DNA of 64,000 nt from an uncultured Hyphomicrobiales bacterium. GTDB taxonomy: Bacteria > Pseudomonadota > Alphaproteobacteria > Rhizobiales > Devosiaceae. Shown here one piece after another: positions 30,961 through 40,845 of the stretch. Every line of letters begins with the position of its first letter. Positions within the stretch are counted from its first letter, which is position 1. The position numbers and the translations under genes are program-made. The stretch lies in NCBI GenBank assembly GCA_903828145.1, contig CAIKKY010000010.1:100039-164038 (forward strand). Direction: 5' to 3'. The notes under the pieces were generated by a model. The model did no database searches. It had not been told where the DNA came from and worked only from the letters and a program-made list of their open reading frames with translations.

Positions 30961-32283
30961 ATGAGCGGGAAGTCGCACGTCGGCGCACTAGCGGTACTCT
31001 TTCTTGCATCAACTCTGGGGTCCGCCAAGGCCCAAATTGCTGAGTTTGAGGACGTAAGTGCTTGGAAGACCTATACAGTTACTCAAAAGCTCGCATCTGG
31101 TTTGAAGGGTTGCATTGCAAACCAGACCGAACCTGCCTCATCGCCCTCCTTTTGGATACAACAGACAACTGACGGGAGAATTGGCTTCGCATTCTCCGGT
31201 GGCAATTGGAATATAGGGCCCAATCACCTCACAAGCGGATCAGTGACTTTTGAGAATGGATTTAAATATCCGTTCTATATGCGGCAAAATCCGCCCATGC
31301 TTGAAATTTTCGTTAATGATGTCGCGAATTCGGCGTCAATGAAGAGTGCAATTGCGAAAAGCAAATTCGTAAAAGTGTATCTCGAGTGGGCTGGTATTTT
31401 TGGGAACATAAATAAGAAGTTTTCTCTTGCCGGGTCTGCCGATGCGCTTCGTAGTCTTGATCGGTGTATTGCGCAGATTGCAGTAGACGAGGAGACGCGT
31501 GCGGCAGAGGCGGAGCAAGCTCGTGAGGCATTGAGGAAAAAAGCTGCAGAGTGGAAGGCCGCAGAGGAAGCACAAAAAGCTGCGGAGGAAGAAAAGAATA
31601 CCAGCGAAGGTAACAGTACACCACAGACGCAGCCCGCCGCACCCTTGCCAGCGCTTTATTCGGCTGGCAGCGGCTTCGTTGTGGGTGGCGATGGAAGCAT
31701 CATAACGAACGCGCACGTGGTCGCTGAGTGTAACCAGTTGCAGGTCGTGGATGCATCTGGCCAAAAATTTAAGGCCAATCTGAGGGGTGTTGACCCATCA
31801 AATGACCTTGCCCTTCTGCAGTCAGGCGCCGTGCCAAGAGCTGTGGCAGAACTACGTCTTTCGCCCTCACTTAGGCCGGGTGACAAGGTTGCGGTGTACG
31901 GGTATCCCTTACCTGGCACACTTTCGGACACGGGAAACATTGTATCGGGAACACTTAGCTCGCTTTTAGGCATCCAGAATGACGTGCGTTTCGTTCAGTT
32001 TTCCGCGCCTATACAGCCGGGCAACAGCGGAGGAGCGCTTTTAGATAGCGCTGGCAATGCAGTCGGGATTGCCACTATGAAACTTGATGAATTGGCCATG
32101 TCACAAGAGGTGGGAGTGTTTCCCCAAAATGTAAATTTTGCTGTGCGTATTTCAATAGTGGCAAGTTTTTTGGATGCCTTTGGCGTGCAGTACAAGGCTG
32201 CGAGTTCGATTGAGGAACGACCGCTTCCTGACGTGGCAGACCTAGCAAGGGCGTTTTCTATGCAGGTTTTGTGCTACCGTTGA
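30961..32283 (+). CDS. Secreted trypsin-like serine protease with IalB-like N-terminal region
   Basis: Signal peptide MSGKSHVGALAVLFLASTLGSAKA; triad in ITNAHVV / DPSNDLALL / QPGNSGGALL; charged EAEQAREALRKKAAEWKAAEEAQKAAEEE linker. Confidence 0.85.
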   Translation: MSGKSHVGALAVLFLASTLGSAKAQIAEFEDVSAWKTYTVTQKLASGLKGCIANQTEPASSPSFWIQQTTDGRIGFAFSGGNWNIGPNHLTSGSVTFENGFKYPFYMRQNPPMLEIFVNDVANSASMKSAIAKSKFVKVYLEWAGIFGNINKKFSLAGSADALRSLDRCIAQIAVDEETRAAEAEQAREALRKKAAEWKAAEEAQKAAEEEKNTSEGNSTPQTQPAAPLPALYSAGSGFVVGGDGSIITNAHVVAECNQLQVVDASGQKFKANLRGVDPSNDLALLQSGAVPRAVAELRLSPSLRPGDKVAVYGYPLPGTLSDTGNIVSGTLSSLLGIQNDVRFVQFSAPIQPGNSGGALLDSAGNAVGIATMKLDELAMSQEVGVFPQNVNFAVRISIVASFLDAFGVQYKAASSIEERPLPDVADLARAFSMQVLCYR

Positions 32284-32415
32284 CGATAAGCGTTATTACT
32301 TATTTTCGTTTTTTACGTCCTGCAACGCGCGTCTTGCGACATTACCGTGGGGCAGTGCCTTTGCCTGTCCATGTACCCCCCACTGAACTCTGACTCGCAT
32401 GCAGGACTCCCATCT

Positions 32416-32445
32416 TGTCACAACCCTGTCACACCAACTGTGACA
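32416..32445 (+). repeat. TGTCACA repeats, right end (candidate arm-type sites)
   Basis: TGTCACAACCCTGTCACACCAACTGTGACA: two direct copies 11 bp apart plus one inverted copy. Confidence 0.55.
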
Positions 32446-32513
32446 GGCGGGCACGTTGCAGCCATGTCCGATTTCGGGTAATCTGCACTAAGCAGTTGAT
32501 TTTCTTTGGCCTT

Positions 32514-32597
<84 letters not shown>

Positions 32598-32818
32598 TTT
32601 CCAGACAGCGCCACCAATGCACGCTGCGCACCCCCTCTGCGGGGCTGACGGCGATGCCGGGCCAGCCTGGCTGTACCGGGCTACCGGCAGGTGTCCGTTT
32701 TCACCGGTAAGCCCCTCAAGTGAACAACGCCTGCGCTCTGGCCGGTGCCGGTCAAAGGACGTAGCACCAATTGGTGTAGTCCCTCCCCGATATGCATCGT
32801 AACGGCTATAATTTATTA

Positions 32819-32834
32819 TTAATTTAGGGTTAAC
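32819..32834 (+). promoter_or_regulatory. CtrA-type binding site
   Basis: TTAA-TTTAGGG-TTAAC, exact match to TTAA-N7-TTAAC, ~150 bp upstream of the coiled-coil gene. Confidence 0.5.
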
Positions 32835-32982
32835 GCGACTGTCATTCGGCCTGTTTTGCGAATATCCGGTAAGTATGCCCCTCGTGTGGTTGATGGGTAT
32901 TTTCGAGTTTTCAGGCTGTAAGGCCGCGCCTTTGGCGACCTGCGGTTTATTCGAAAGAGTACTTAGCTAAGGACGCAAAGAC

Positions 32983-35900
32983 ATGGCTTCGAAGTCTTCT
33001 GGACGCAGGAAAGACGCAGCGCAGCACAAACCTGCCGAAAGCGCTGTCCAGAACGAACCGGCCCTGGTGGTTGCTCCTGCCACCCCGCCCGAGCCCGTGG
33101 CCGAGCCCGATCTTCACCGTGCGCCGACGGTCTCTGCGCCGTTTGGCGCGGCCGCCGACGCGTCGACTGAAGAGCGCCGCACGGTCGCGCACAAGCAGGC
33201 CAGCATCGGCGCCAGTGTGGCGAACGACGACCTGTGGCGCGCGACGCCGCGCGGTCCGGCCGCGCGCAAGCAGCGATCCTCAAACCTGCCGTTTTATGTG
33301 GCTGCGGCCGTGGCCCCGCTTTGGGTCGCCGCGGCGATGACCTCGGCGGTGCTGCGGGGGGATTTCCAGCGCGCTGGTTACTTCGTGTCGCCCGACTTTG
33401 TGGGTCTGTTCGCGCTGGCGATCCTGCCCGCCATCGGGACGTTCGCCATTGCCTCCCTCGTCAAGCGGTCGCGTGACCTGCGCGATGCGGCGCTCGCCAT
33501 TGCGGCGGCGTCGCGGCACCTCGCCGAGCCGGAAACCAGCGCCAAGGAAGTGATTGTCTCCATCGGCGGCGCGGTGCGTCGCGAGCTTGAGGCCCTGGAC
33601 CAGGGCGTGGGCCGCGCCCTGACCCGTGCCGGCGAAATCGAGTCGATCCTCCACAACGAAGTGGTCGCGCTTGAGCGCACCAGCGCCGAGAATGAAAAGC
33701 GCATGCGCATGCTCGTTACGGAAATGGCAAGCCAGCGCGACGCGCTGACCAGCAATACCGATCGGACGCGCGAAGTTATTTCCGAGAGCCACTCCAGCCT
33801 GATTTTCGACCTGTACGGGGTCTCGCAGCGCGTTTCCACGTCGATCATGGAGGCGGGCAACGGCCTCGCCCAGGCGCTCGATTACCGGGTGTCGACGCTC
33901 AATGATGCGTTCAGCGGCTATTCGGCGTCGTTCGCCCGGATGATGACGCAGGGCGGCATGCAGATGCTGGATAATCTCTACGCGCGTGAGAAAGAGATCA
34001 CCTCGGCGCTCGAACAGGTCGGCTCCCGCATGGCCGAAGACATTACCGACCGCGCCAGTGACGCCGAAGGCATGATGGGCCGCCTCAGTGAGCGGCTCAA
34101 CGAGCATGTCCACACGCATGTGAACGAGCTGGAGTCGCGCCTGCATAGCTCCATGATTGAGTTGACCGCCTCGATGGAGGCGACCACGGAACGCGCCCGG
34201 TTGGGCCTTGTTGAGGTCGGCAACGGAAACCTCGAGCAGTTCGAGGCGCAGTCCCAGCAGGTGAAGTCTGCCATCGAAACGGGCATTGATGTGTTTACCG
34301 TGATCGTCGGGAACGCCGGCAAGCGCGTTACCGATGCCCTTGATCGCCACCAGACGGACTTCGAGACGCGCGCGAATGTCCTTGAGACCGCGCTCGATAC
34401 CAAGGCGCAGGATTTCGCCGCTGCAGCCTCGCGGCACACGCGCGAACTGACTGAGACGCTTGCGGATCGGTCCGAGCAGATCGCCGGTGTGATCGGCGAA
34501 AAGAGCCGCGAGATTTCTGAAGCGTTCGATACCCATGGCCGGGACATGGTTGAAGCCCTCGACGGCCGGACTTTGCAGCTGTCGAAGGCCCTGCAGGCGC
34601 GTCAGGCCAAACTGTCGGAAACGATCGGCAACCGGACGCAGGCGCTTGCAGACACGCTCGACGCGCGCGGCGCGGCGCTGGATAAGTCCGTTGCCGGGCA
34701 TGTGGACGCGCTCACAACCCTCGTGTCGCAATCAGGCCAGCAGATCGAAACGACTCTCGATGGCTATGTCCGGCAGGTGGCCGGGACGCTGGAGGAGCGT
34801 GGCGCGCAGATCGGCGCGACGATCTCGGCGCGGGCTGGAGAGCTTGACGAGGTTATGACCAAACGCGGGCGTGAGCTGGACGAAACACTTGAGCGCCGCA
34901 CCGACGCGTTCTCGGCGGCCATTACGGGCCGCAGCTTCGAGATGGCCCGGGCCGTCGAGACCAGCACCTTAGGCGCAACGCGTCTGTTCGACGACAAGAT
35001 CGCCGAAATGGATGACAGCATGGCGCGCAGTGCCGACAGGGTGGCCCAGCACATCACGCGCAGCAAAACCGAAATCATGGGTGAGCTGGACGCCTTTGCG
35101 TCGGGCATCGACGAGCGCAGCCGCCACGTCGTTACTGCCGTCGAAGATAGTGTCGCGGCGCTGCATGACTCAGTGCGGGCTCTTCTGAATGACCGGCTTG
35201 GCGCTCTGCCCCAGGAAATTTCGGCGCAAGCCGAGGCAGCGACGGGTCGGCTCTCGGCGCTGAATACCTCGATCGAAGCCTCGCTCGCGAGTGCGCTCGG
35301 CTCCATCGAGTTCAGCGCCAACCGCATTCATGATCAGGTGGGCACCGGCCTGTTGCAGTCGATGCAGTCGATTGCCGGTGAAATCGACACAACCGTGAAT
35401 CACATGGACGGAACGGTCCGCGAGTCGCTGTCGCGCCTTCAGGAGACGTCACGCGAACTGGATGGCCTGATTTCGACCCGAGCGTCTGAGGCCGCCGCTG
35501 CCGCGAGCGAGCGGGCACTCGAGGTCAATCGACTGCTCACTGAGGCAACGGGCGATTTTGACCGGGTTGTCGGCGGGCGCGCCGCAGAAATCGAACAGTC
35601 GCTCGCCGGTCATGCCGAGGTGCTGGAAGACACCATGACGCGTCTCGCAGCCGATGCAGAAACGCTCATGAACCGGTCGACCGCGCATCTGACAGAACGG
35701 GCCGTGGCGACGATTGCCCGCGTGGCCGGATCCACCCAGGCCCTGAAGGAACTGGTGGAAACCTCTGGCAGCACCCTGTCCGAAACGGAACGCCTCTTGG
35801 CGCAGTCGGCTGAATCCTACGCGACCGCCGTCCGGCAGGCCGCTGTGGCCACGGCGCAGATGGGCCGCACGGCCGAGGATCGTACGGCGTCCATGGCGGG

Positions 35901-36642
35901 CTCGATTGCCGAGATGATGCGTGAGTTCCATGCCCTGGAGGCGGGGCTGGACCGCGTTTCGACCAAGCTCGACAGTGTTCCGCGTCCGACCCTGCAACCG
36001 TTTGTTCCGTCGTCGTTGAAGGCCGACCTGCGACCGTCTGGCCGAACGAACGCCCTGCCGTCCAGTTTCGCGCTGGCGGCAGCCCCGATGGACCAGCAGC
36101 AGGCCTCGATGCTGCGCGAGGACGGGCAGACTTCCGCGACCTTGCTGTCGCTGGTGCCAAAAGCACCGGCGCCTGTTGACGCCGCCACTGCGGAAAAGGC
36201 CGTGCCGGTCAAAGGCAATGCCGATGATTTCCGCGGTGTTGCCGCACGGCTGAACCTGATTGCAACCCCGGCGCCCAAGGCACCGGAAGCAGCCGACGGC
36301 GCGGACGGTGATCTCAACAGGCTGGCCAGCCGGCTTGCCGCTGCAATCGATTCAGAGCAGCTGTCGAGCGCCTGGCGCCGCTATCAGGGCGGGGAATCGG
36401 GCGGGTTCGGCAAGGACCTCTACGCGATTGGCGGCCGCGCGCTGTTCGACCTTCTCCACCGGCGGGTGAAGCTTGATCCGAAATTCGCTGATCAGGCGCG
36501 TGTCGTCGTCGATGAGTTCGAACCATTCCTAACGGCGTGCCGCAGCGAACCTGACCCGCTGGAGGCCAGCCTGAAGGTGCTGTTGACCGAAAAAGGGCGC
36601 GTCTATGTTGCGCTCGCCCATGCACTCGGGCGCTTGGCCTGA
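32983..36642 (+). CDS. Large membrane-anchored coiled-coil protein, GPR/RgsE-like polar growth factor candidate
   Basis: 1219 aa: disordered N-terminus, two TM segments (FYVAAAVAPLWVAAAMTSAV; FVGLFALAILPAIGTFAIASLV), ~900 aa of apolipoprotein-like repeats (ETLADRSEQIAGVIGEKSREISEAFDTHGRDMVEALDGRTLQL). Confidence 0.75.
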   Translation: MASKSSGRRKDAAQHKPAESAVQNEPALVVAPATPPEPVAEPDLHRAPTVSAPFGAAADASTEERRTVAHKQASIGASVANDDLWRATPRGPAARKQRSSNLPFYVAAAVAPLWVAAAMTSAVLRGDFQRAGYFVSPDFVGLFALAILPAIGTFAIASLVKRSRDLRDAALAIAAASRHLAEPETSAKEVIVSIGGAVRRELEALDQGVGRALTRAGEIESILHNEVVALERTSAENEKRMRMLVTEMASQRDALTSNTDRTREVISESHSSLIFDLYGVSQRVSTSIMEAGNGLAQALDYRVSTLNDAFSGYSASFARMMTQGGMQMLDNLYAREKEITSALEQVGSRMAEDITDRASDAEGMMGRLSERLNEHVHTHVNELESRLHSSMIELTASMEATTERARLGLVEVGNGNLEQFEAQSQQVKSAIETGIDVFTVIVGNAGKRVTDALDRHQTDFETRANVLETALDTKAQDFAAAASRHTRELTETLADRSEQIAGVIGEKSREISEAFDTHGRDMVEALDGRTLQLSKALQARQAKLSETIGNRTQALADTLDARGAALDKSVAGHVDALTTLVSQSGQQIETTLDGYVRQVAGTLEERGAQIGATISARAGELDEVMTKRGRELDETLERRTDAFSAAITGRSFEMARAVETSTLGATRLFDDKIAEMDDSMARSADRVAQHITRSKTEIMGELDAFASGIDERSRHVVTAVEDSVAALHDSVRALLNDRLGALPQEISAQAEAATGRLSALNTSIEASLASALGSIEFSANRIHDQVGTGLLQSMQSIAGEIDTTVNHMDGTVRESLSRLQETSRELDGLISTRASEAAAAASERALEVNRLLTEATGDFDRVVGGRAAEIEQSLAGHAEVLEDTMTRLAADAETLMNRSTAHLTERAVATIARVAGSTQALKELVETSGSTLSETERLLAQSAESYATAVRQAAVATAQMGRTAEDRTASMAGSIAEMMREFHALEAGLDRVSTKLDSVPRPTLQPFVPSSLKADLRPSGRTNALPSSFALAAAPMDQQQASMLREDGQTSATLLSLVPKAPAPVDAATAEKAVPVKGNADDFRGVAARLNLIATPAPKAPEAADGADGDLNRLASRLAAAIDSEQLSSAWRRYQGGESGGFGKDLYAIGGRALFDLLHRRVKLDPKFADQARVVVDEFEPFLTACRSEPDPLEASLKVLLTEKGRVYVALAHALGRLA

Positions 36643-36649
36643 CACAGGC

Positions 36650-38296
36650 TTACATGCCCGTGTAGGTCGGTCCCGAGCCCCCTTCGGGCGGCGTCCAGGT
36701 GATGTTGTCCAAGGGGTCTTTGATGTCGCAGGTTTTGCAGTGGATGCAGTTCTGCGCGTTGATCCGAAAGCTGGGTAACCCGCCGCTGCTTATGATCTCG
36801 TAGACGCCAGCCGGGCAGTAGTGCACGGCCGGCTCAGCCCCCAGGCGCGGCACGGTCTCCCCGAGCGGACCATCGGGATTGCTGAGCCGCAGATGCACCG
36901 GCTGATCGTCGTCATGGGCAATATTGGCGAGGTGAACCGAGTCGGCCCGGCTGAAGGTGATCGTACCATCGGGCCGGGGGTAGGACCGGCTGCGCCCGCC
37001 GACAACGGGCCTGAAACTCGCCCGGTCCGGCCCTTTGTGATGCAGCGTCCCGAGCAGGGAGCGCCCGGCAAGCTGGGTGATCCAGAGGTCGAGCCCAGCA
37101 AGGGCGGCCCCCGCCAGCGGCCCAAAGCGCGACCAGAGCGGCTTGACGTTTCGCACGCGCCGCAACTCTTTGCCGATCGGCGAGGACATAAGCTCGTCAC
37201 GCAGGCTGTCGAGCGTGATCGTGCCCCCCTCGACCTGAAGGGCTCGGGCGACGTGCTCTGCCGTCAGGCGCCCAGACCGCATCGCGCTGTGCACGGCTTT
37301 CAGCCGCGCCACATTCATGAACCCTGCCGCACACCCCATCAGCGCGCCGCCGGGGAAGGCCAGTTGCGGGATCGATGGCCACCCGCCTGAAGCTATGGCC
37401 CGCGCGCCATAGCTGAGCCGCGTCGCCCCCTCGAGCAGGGGGCTGATGGCCGGGTGGCGCTTGAAGGCCTGGAACTCTTCAAACGGCGACAGCGTGGGGT
37501 CGGCGTAGTCAAGATGCACCACAAGGCCCAGAAACAGCTGGTTTCCAGCGGCGTGATAGGCGAAGCCGCCGCCCGCCGCGGCGTTACCCAGCGGGTGGCC
37601 GAGATAGTGGTCCACCCGGCCTTCGGCGTGCCGGTCCGAAGGAAGGTGCCAGACTTCCTTGAGACCGAGGCCATATTTCTGCGGGTCGCTGTGCTTGTCG
37701 AGCGCGAAGCGGTCGATGAGGGTGCGGGCCAGCGACCCGCGCGCGCCTTCGGCAATCAGGGTCTGGCGCGCCCGGATAGCCACCCCCGGCGCAAACCCCG
37801 GTTTCGGCCGCCCATCGCGGTGGCGCCCGAGGTCGCCTGTGAGCACGCCTGTGACGGCCCCATCATCACCGAAGAGCGGCGCGACAGCGGCTGTCATGGT
37901 GAAAACCTGCACCCCGAGGGCCTCCGCCTCGCGCGCCAGAAACCGGACCACTTCGCCAAGGGAGACGATCAGCCCGTCCGGCGTCTTCATGATGTCGGGG
38001 ATGAGCCAGTCGGGGATCTCAAGGTCGGTCTTCGCGCCAAGCACGTGGAACCGGTCTCTGGTCACCGGAACGGCTGCGAAGTCCCGGCGATCGCGCCAGC
38101 CCGGCAGCAGTTCATCAAGCCCCGCCGGGTCGATGACCGCGCCGGACAGCGTATGTCCGCCAATTTCAGATGCCTTTTCGAGCACGATGACATCGCGCTC
38201 CGGCGCCACCTGCTTCAGTCGGATTGCCGCACTCAATCCCGCCGGGCCGGCGCCAATGATGGCGATGTCGGTGTCGATGGTCTCAAGCGTCGTCAT
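36650..38296 (-). CDS. Electron transfer flavoprotein-ubiquinone oxidoreductase
   Basis: IIGAGPAGLSAAIRLKQ FAD motif; C-terminal INAQNCIHCKTCDIKDPLDNITWTPPEGG 4Fe-4S motif. Confidence 0.95.
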   Translation of the reverse strand: MTTLETIDTDIAIIGAGPAGLSAAIRLKQVAPERDVIVLEKASEIGGHTLSGAVIDPAGLDELLPGWRDRRDFAAVPVTRDRFHVLGAKTDLEIPDWLIPDIMKTPDGLIVSLGEVVRFLAREAEALGVQVFTMTAAVAPLFGDDGAVTGVLTGDLGRHRDGRPKPGFAPGVAIRARQTLIAEGARGSLARTLIDRFALDKHSDPQKYGLGLKEVWHLPSDRHAEGRVDHYLGHPLGNAAAGGGFAYHAAGNQLFLGLVVHLDYADPTLSPFEEFQAFKRHPAISPLLEGATRLSYGARAIASGGWPSIPQLAFPGGALMGCAAGFMNVARLKAVHSAMRSGRLTAEHVARALQVEGGTITLDSLRDELMSSPIGKELRRVRNVKPLWSRFGPLAGAALAGLDLWITQLAGRSLLGTLHHKGPDRASFRPVVGGRSRSYPRPDGTITFSRADSVHLANIAHDDDQPVHLRLSNPDGPLGETVPRLGAEPAVHYCPAGVYEIISSGGLPSFRINAQNCIHCKTCDIKDPLDNITWTPPEGGSGPTYTGM

Positions 38297-38300
38297 GGCG

Positions 38301-39230
38301 CTAGAGCGCCGCGATCAGGTCGGGAAGGGCCGTAAACAGGTCGGTAGACCACACATAGTCGGCAATCTGGTTGATCGGCGCATCAGTGTCGCTGTTGATG
38401 ACAACCACCGTTTGCGAGTCTTTCATGCCCGCCACGTGCTGGATGGCGCCGGAGATTCCGACGGCGATATAGAGCCGGGGTGCCACGACCTTGCCGGTCT
38501 GGCCCACCTGCAGGTCGCTGGCCGCATAGCCCGCATCCACGGCCGCCCGACTGGCCCCGACAGCGGCGCCGAGCCGGTCAGCGAGCTGCACCACCAGCTG
38601 GAACCCCTCGGCACTGCCAACGCCCCGGCCACCAGAGACCACGATGGGTGCGGTTGCGAGGTCAGGTCGGTCGTCACTGCGGACACTATCGCTGATCCAG
38701 ATCGTCTGCACGGCGCCCTGTTCGACGGCCAGCGGTTCGATTGGCGCGGGCGGCTGTACGCCCAGACTGGCGCTGAAGCTCGTGGGCCGAATAGTCAGGA
38801 AAATTCCGGTCTCGAGGCTCTCAACGACTTCAAGGGCATTGCCCGCGTAGATGGGACGCTCAAAAGTCGCGCGATCCACAATCCGGGTCACGTCCCCGAT
38901 GACCATCCTGTCGCATAGGGCCGCGGCGCGCGGGAGGTAACTCCGCGAACTGGCCGAGGTCGCGGCCACAACATGCGTGAAGCCGGGCGCCAGCGTGGCG
39001 ATGATGTCGGCCATGTCTTCAGCCAGCCGGGGCGCGAGCCAGGCTTGATCAGCGACCAGCACGCGCGCGACGCCCTCAAGCGCCGCGACCTCGGCAGCCG
39101 GCTGTGCCACCTGGTATCCGGCCACCAGCACGCTGACCTTATCGAGACCGCGCACCGCGTTGATAGCCTTGGCCGTGGCCTCGCGGTTGAGGGCACTGCC
39201 GCTCAGGTCGGCAATCACGAGGATGCTCAT
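38301..39230 (-). CDS. etfA: Electron transfer flavoprotein alpha subunit
   Basis: [45 protein letters not shown] motifs. Confidence 0.95.
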   Translation of the reverse strand: MSILVIADLSGSALNREATAKAINAVRGLDKVSVLVAGYQVAQPAAEVAALEGVARVLVADQAWLAPRLAEDMADIIATLAPGFTHVVAATSASSRSYLPRAAALCDRMVIGDVTRIVDRATFERPIYAGNALEVVESLETGIFLTIRPTSFSASLGVQPPAPIEPLAVEQGAVQTIWISDSVRSDDRPDLATAPIVVSGGRGVGSAEGFQLVVQLADRLGAAVGASRAAVDAGYAASDLQVGQTGKVVAPRLYIAVGISGAIQHVAGMKDSQTVVVINSDTDAPINQIADYVWSTDLFTALPDLIAAL

Positions 39231-39985
39231 TTCAAGGCTCCTTCGGCACGCAGCGACCGGACCAGATCAGCAGCCGACTCGACCCGGATGGCGGTCTTCG
39301 CCCGGGCCGGGGGCGGGCTTACGGCGCGCTGCCTGAGCCGCGGTGTCACATCGACGCCAAGCTCAGCCGGGGTCCGCACCGTAATGGGACGCGACCGCGC
39401 TTTCATGATGTTGGGCAACGAGGCATAGCGCGGAGTATTGAGACGCAGGTCGGCGCTCACCACTGCCGGAAGCGGCAGCTCAAGCGTGCGCAGCCCGGAA
39501 TCGGTCTCTGTCACGACGCGCAGGTGAGTGTCGATGAGGGTCAGCTCGGAGGCGAAACTGGCCTGGGGCCATCGCAACAGACCGGCGAGCATCGGCCCCG
39601 TTCCACCGAGGTCCGTGTCGATGGCCTGCTTGCCAAGCAGCACCAGTGAATAGCCATCCTCGCGCACGATCGCGTCAAGCAGCTTGGCCACCGCCAGCGA
39701 ATCGATCGGCGTATCGGCAGGAAGCTCGATATGGACGGCTTTATCCGCCCCCATGGCCAGCGCGGCGCGCAGCGTGTCCTGCACCGTCCTGGGGCCGATT
39801 GACAGGGCCGTTACGTCGTCCACCTGCCCCTTTTCGCGCAGCCTTATGGCCTCTTCGAGCGCAATTTCGTCAAACGGGTTCATCGACATCTTGACCCCGT
39901 TGAGGTCAATGCCGCTGCCATCGGCTTTAACCCGCACGCGGACCGAATAGTCGACCACGCGCTTGACCGGAACCAGAACTTTCAT
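39227..39985 (-). CDS. etfB: Electron transfer flavoprotein beta subunit
   Basis: MKVLVPVKRVVDYSVRVRVK, MSMNPFDEIALEEAIRL, LVLLGKQAIDTD motifs. Confidence 0.95.
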   Translation of the reverse strand: MKVLVPVKRVVDYSVRVRVKADGSGIDLNGVKMSMNPFDEIALEEAIRLREKGQVDDVTALSIGPRTVQDTLRAALAMGADKAVHIELPADTPIDSLAVAKLLDAIVREDGYSLVLLGKQAIDTDLGGTGPMLAGLLRWPQASFASELTLIDTHLRVVTETDSGLRTLELPLPAVVSADLRLNTPRYASLPNIMKARSRPITVRTPAELGVDVTPRLRQRAVSPPPARAKTAIRVESAADLVRSLRAEGALK

Positions 39986-39999
39986 GGGCTCTCCTGCAC

Positions 40000-40845
40000 T
40001 CAGCACGCCGAGACGAAACGCTCGATCATGGTGTCCAGCACCAGGCCGGGGTCGCGCTGCCACCAGGTGCGGGCTGAAAAAATCTCGACTTCGCTGATGC
40101 CGGTATAGCCGCCGTCGCGCGCGGCCCGGCGGATGCCGACGATATCGGCCACCCCATCACCCATCATGCCGCGATCAAGCAGCGTGTCCGTGGTGTCATG
40201 CAGCCAGTCGCATAGATGCACGCCTTCGATGCGGCAGTCCGGCCGCTGCAGCTGGCGCGCGAGATCGGTGTCCCACCAGACATGATAGACATCGACCGCC
40301 ACCCCGACATTGGGCGCCCCGATGCGCGCGCAGATATCAATGGCATCCCGCACGGAGGTGAGGCAGCTCCGGTTCGCGCCATAGACCGGGTTGAGCGGCT
40401 CGAGCGCCAGGCGCACGCCGCGCGCCGCCGCATAATCGGCCCCCTTTGCCACACGCTCTTCGAGCCGTCGGAGGCTGGTTGCAGGCCCTTTGGTGTCCGG
40501 CTCAATGCCGCCGGCAACGATCGTCAGCACCGGCGCGCCAAGCGCCGCAGCCGCATCGATGCTGGCCATAAAGCCATCCATCACCGCCTGCGGCTCGCGG
40601 GGCGTTTCGTGCCCCACCAGATAGGGCGCGCGGCAGAGGCCCACGACCGCCATCCCGGTTGCGCGCACGCGCTCACCAAGTGCCACTTCGCGCCCGGCGA
40701 TCTCGCGCCGCCAGAATACAAGGCCACCCAGCCCCCGCTCAGCGCAGGCATCGATGGTCTGCTCCGGCGACCAACCCGCCCCGGCCCCGTCGAGATTGTG
40801 GCCGAGCGTCGCGGTATTGAGGGCCAGACCCGACGCAGCGGTCAT
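40000..40845 (-). CDS. Sugar phosphate isomerase/epimerase-like TIM barrel
   Basis: ALEPLNPVYG, NVGVAVDVYHVWWD, GYTGISEVEIFS typical of xylose isomerase-like TIM barrels. Confidence 0.85.
   Translation of the reverse strand: MTAASGLALNTATLGHNLDGAGAGWSPEQTIDACAERGLGGLVFWRREIAGREVALGERVRATGMAVVGLCRAPYLVGHETPREPQAVMDGFMASIDAAAALGAPVLTIVAGGIEPDTKGPATSLRRLEERVAKGADYAAARGVRLALEPLNPVYGANRSCLTSVRDAIDICARIGAPNVGVAVDVYHVWWDTDLARQLQRPDCRIEGVHLCDWLHDTTDTLLDRGMMGDGVADIVGIRRAARDGGYTGISEVEIFSARTWWQRDPGLVLDTMIERFVSAC

Noticed and set aside
34320-35700. Tandem DNA repeat or CRISPR-like array in the coiled-coil gene
   Set aside because: Periodicity is at the protein level (heptad/11-mer-like); no exact DNA repeat units with spacers.
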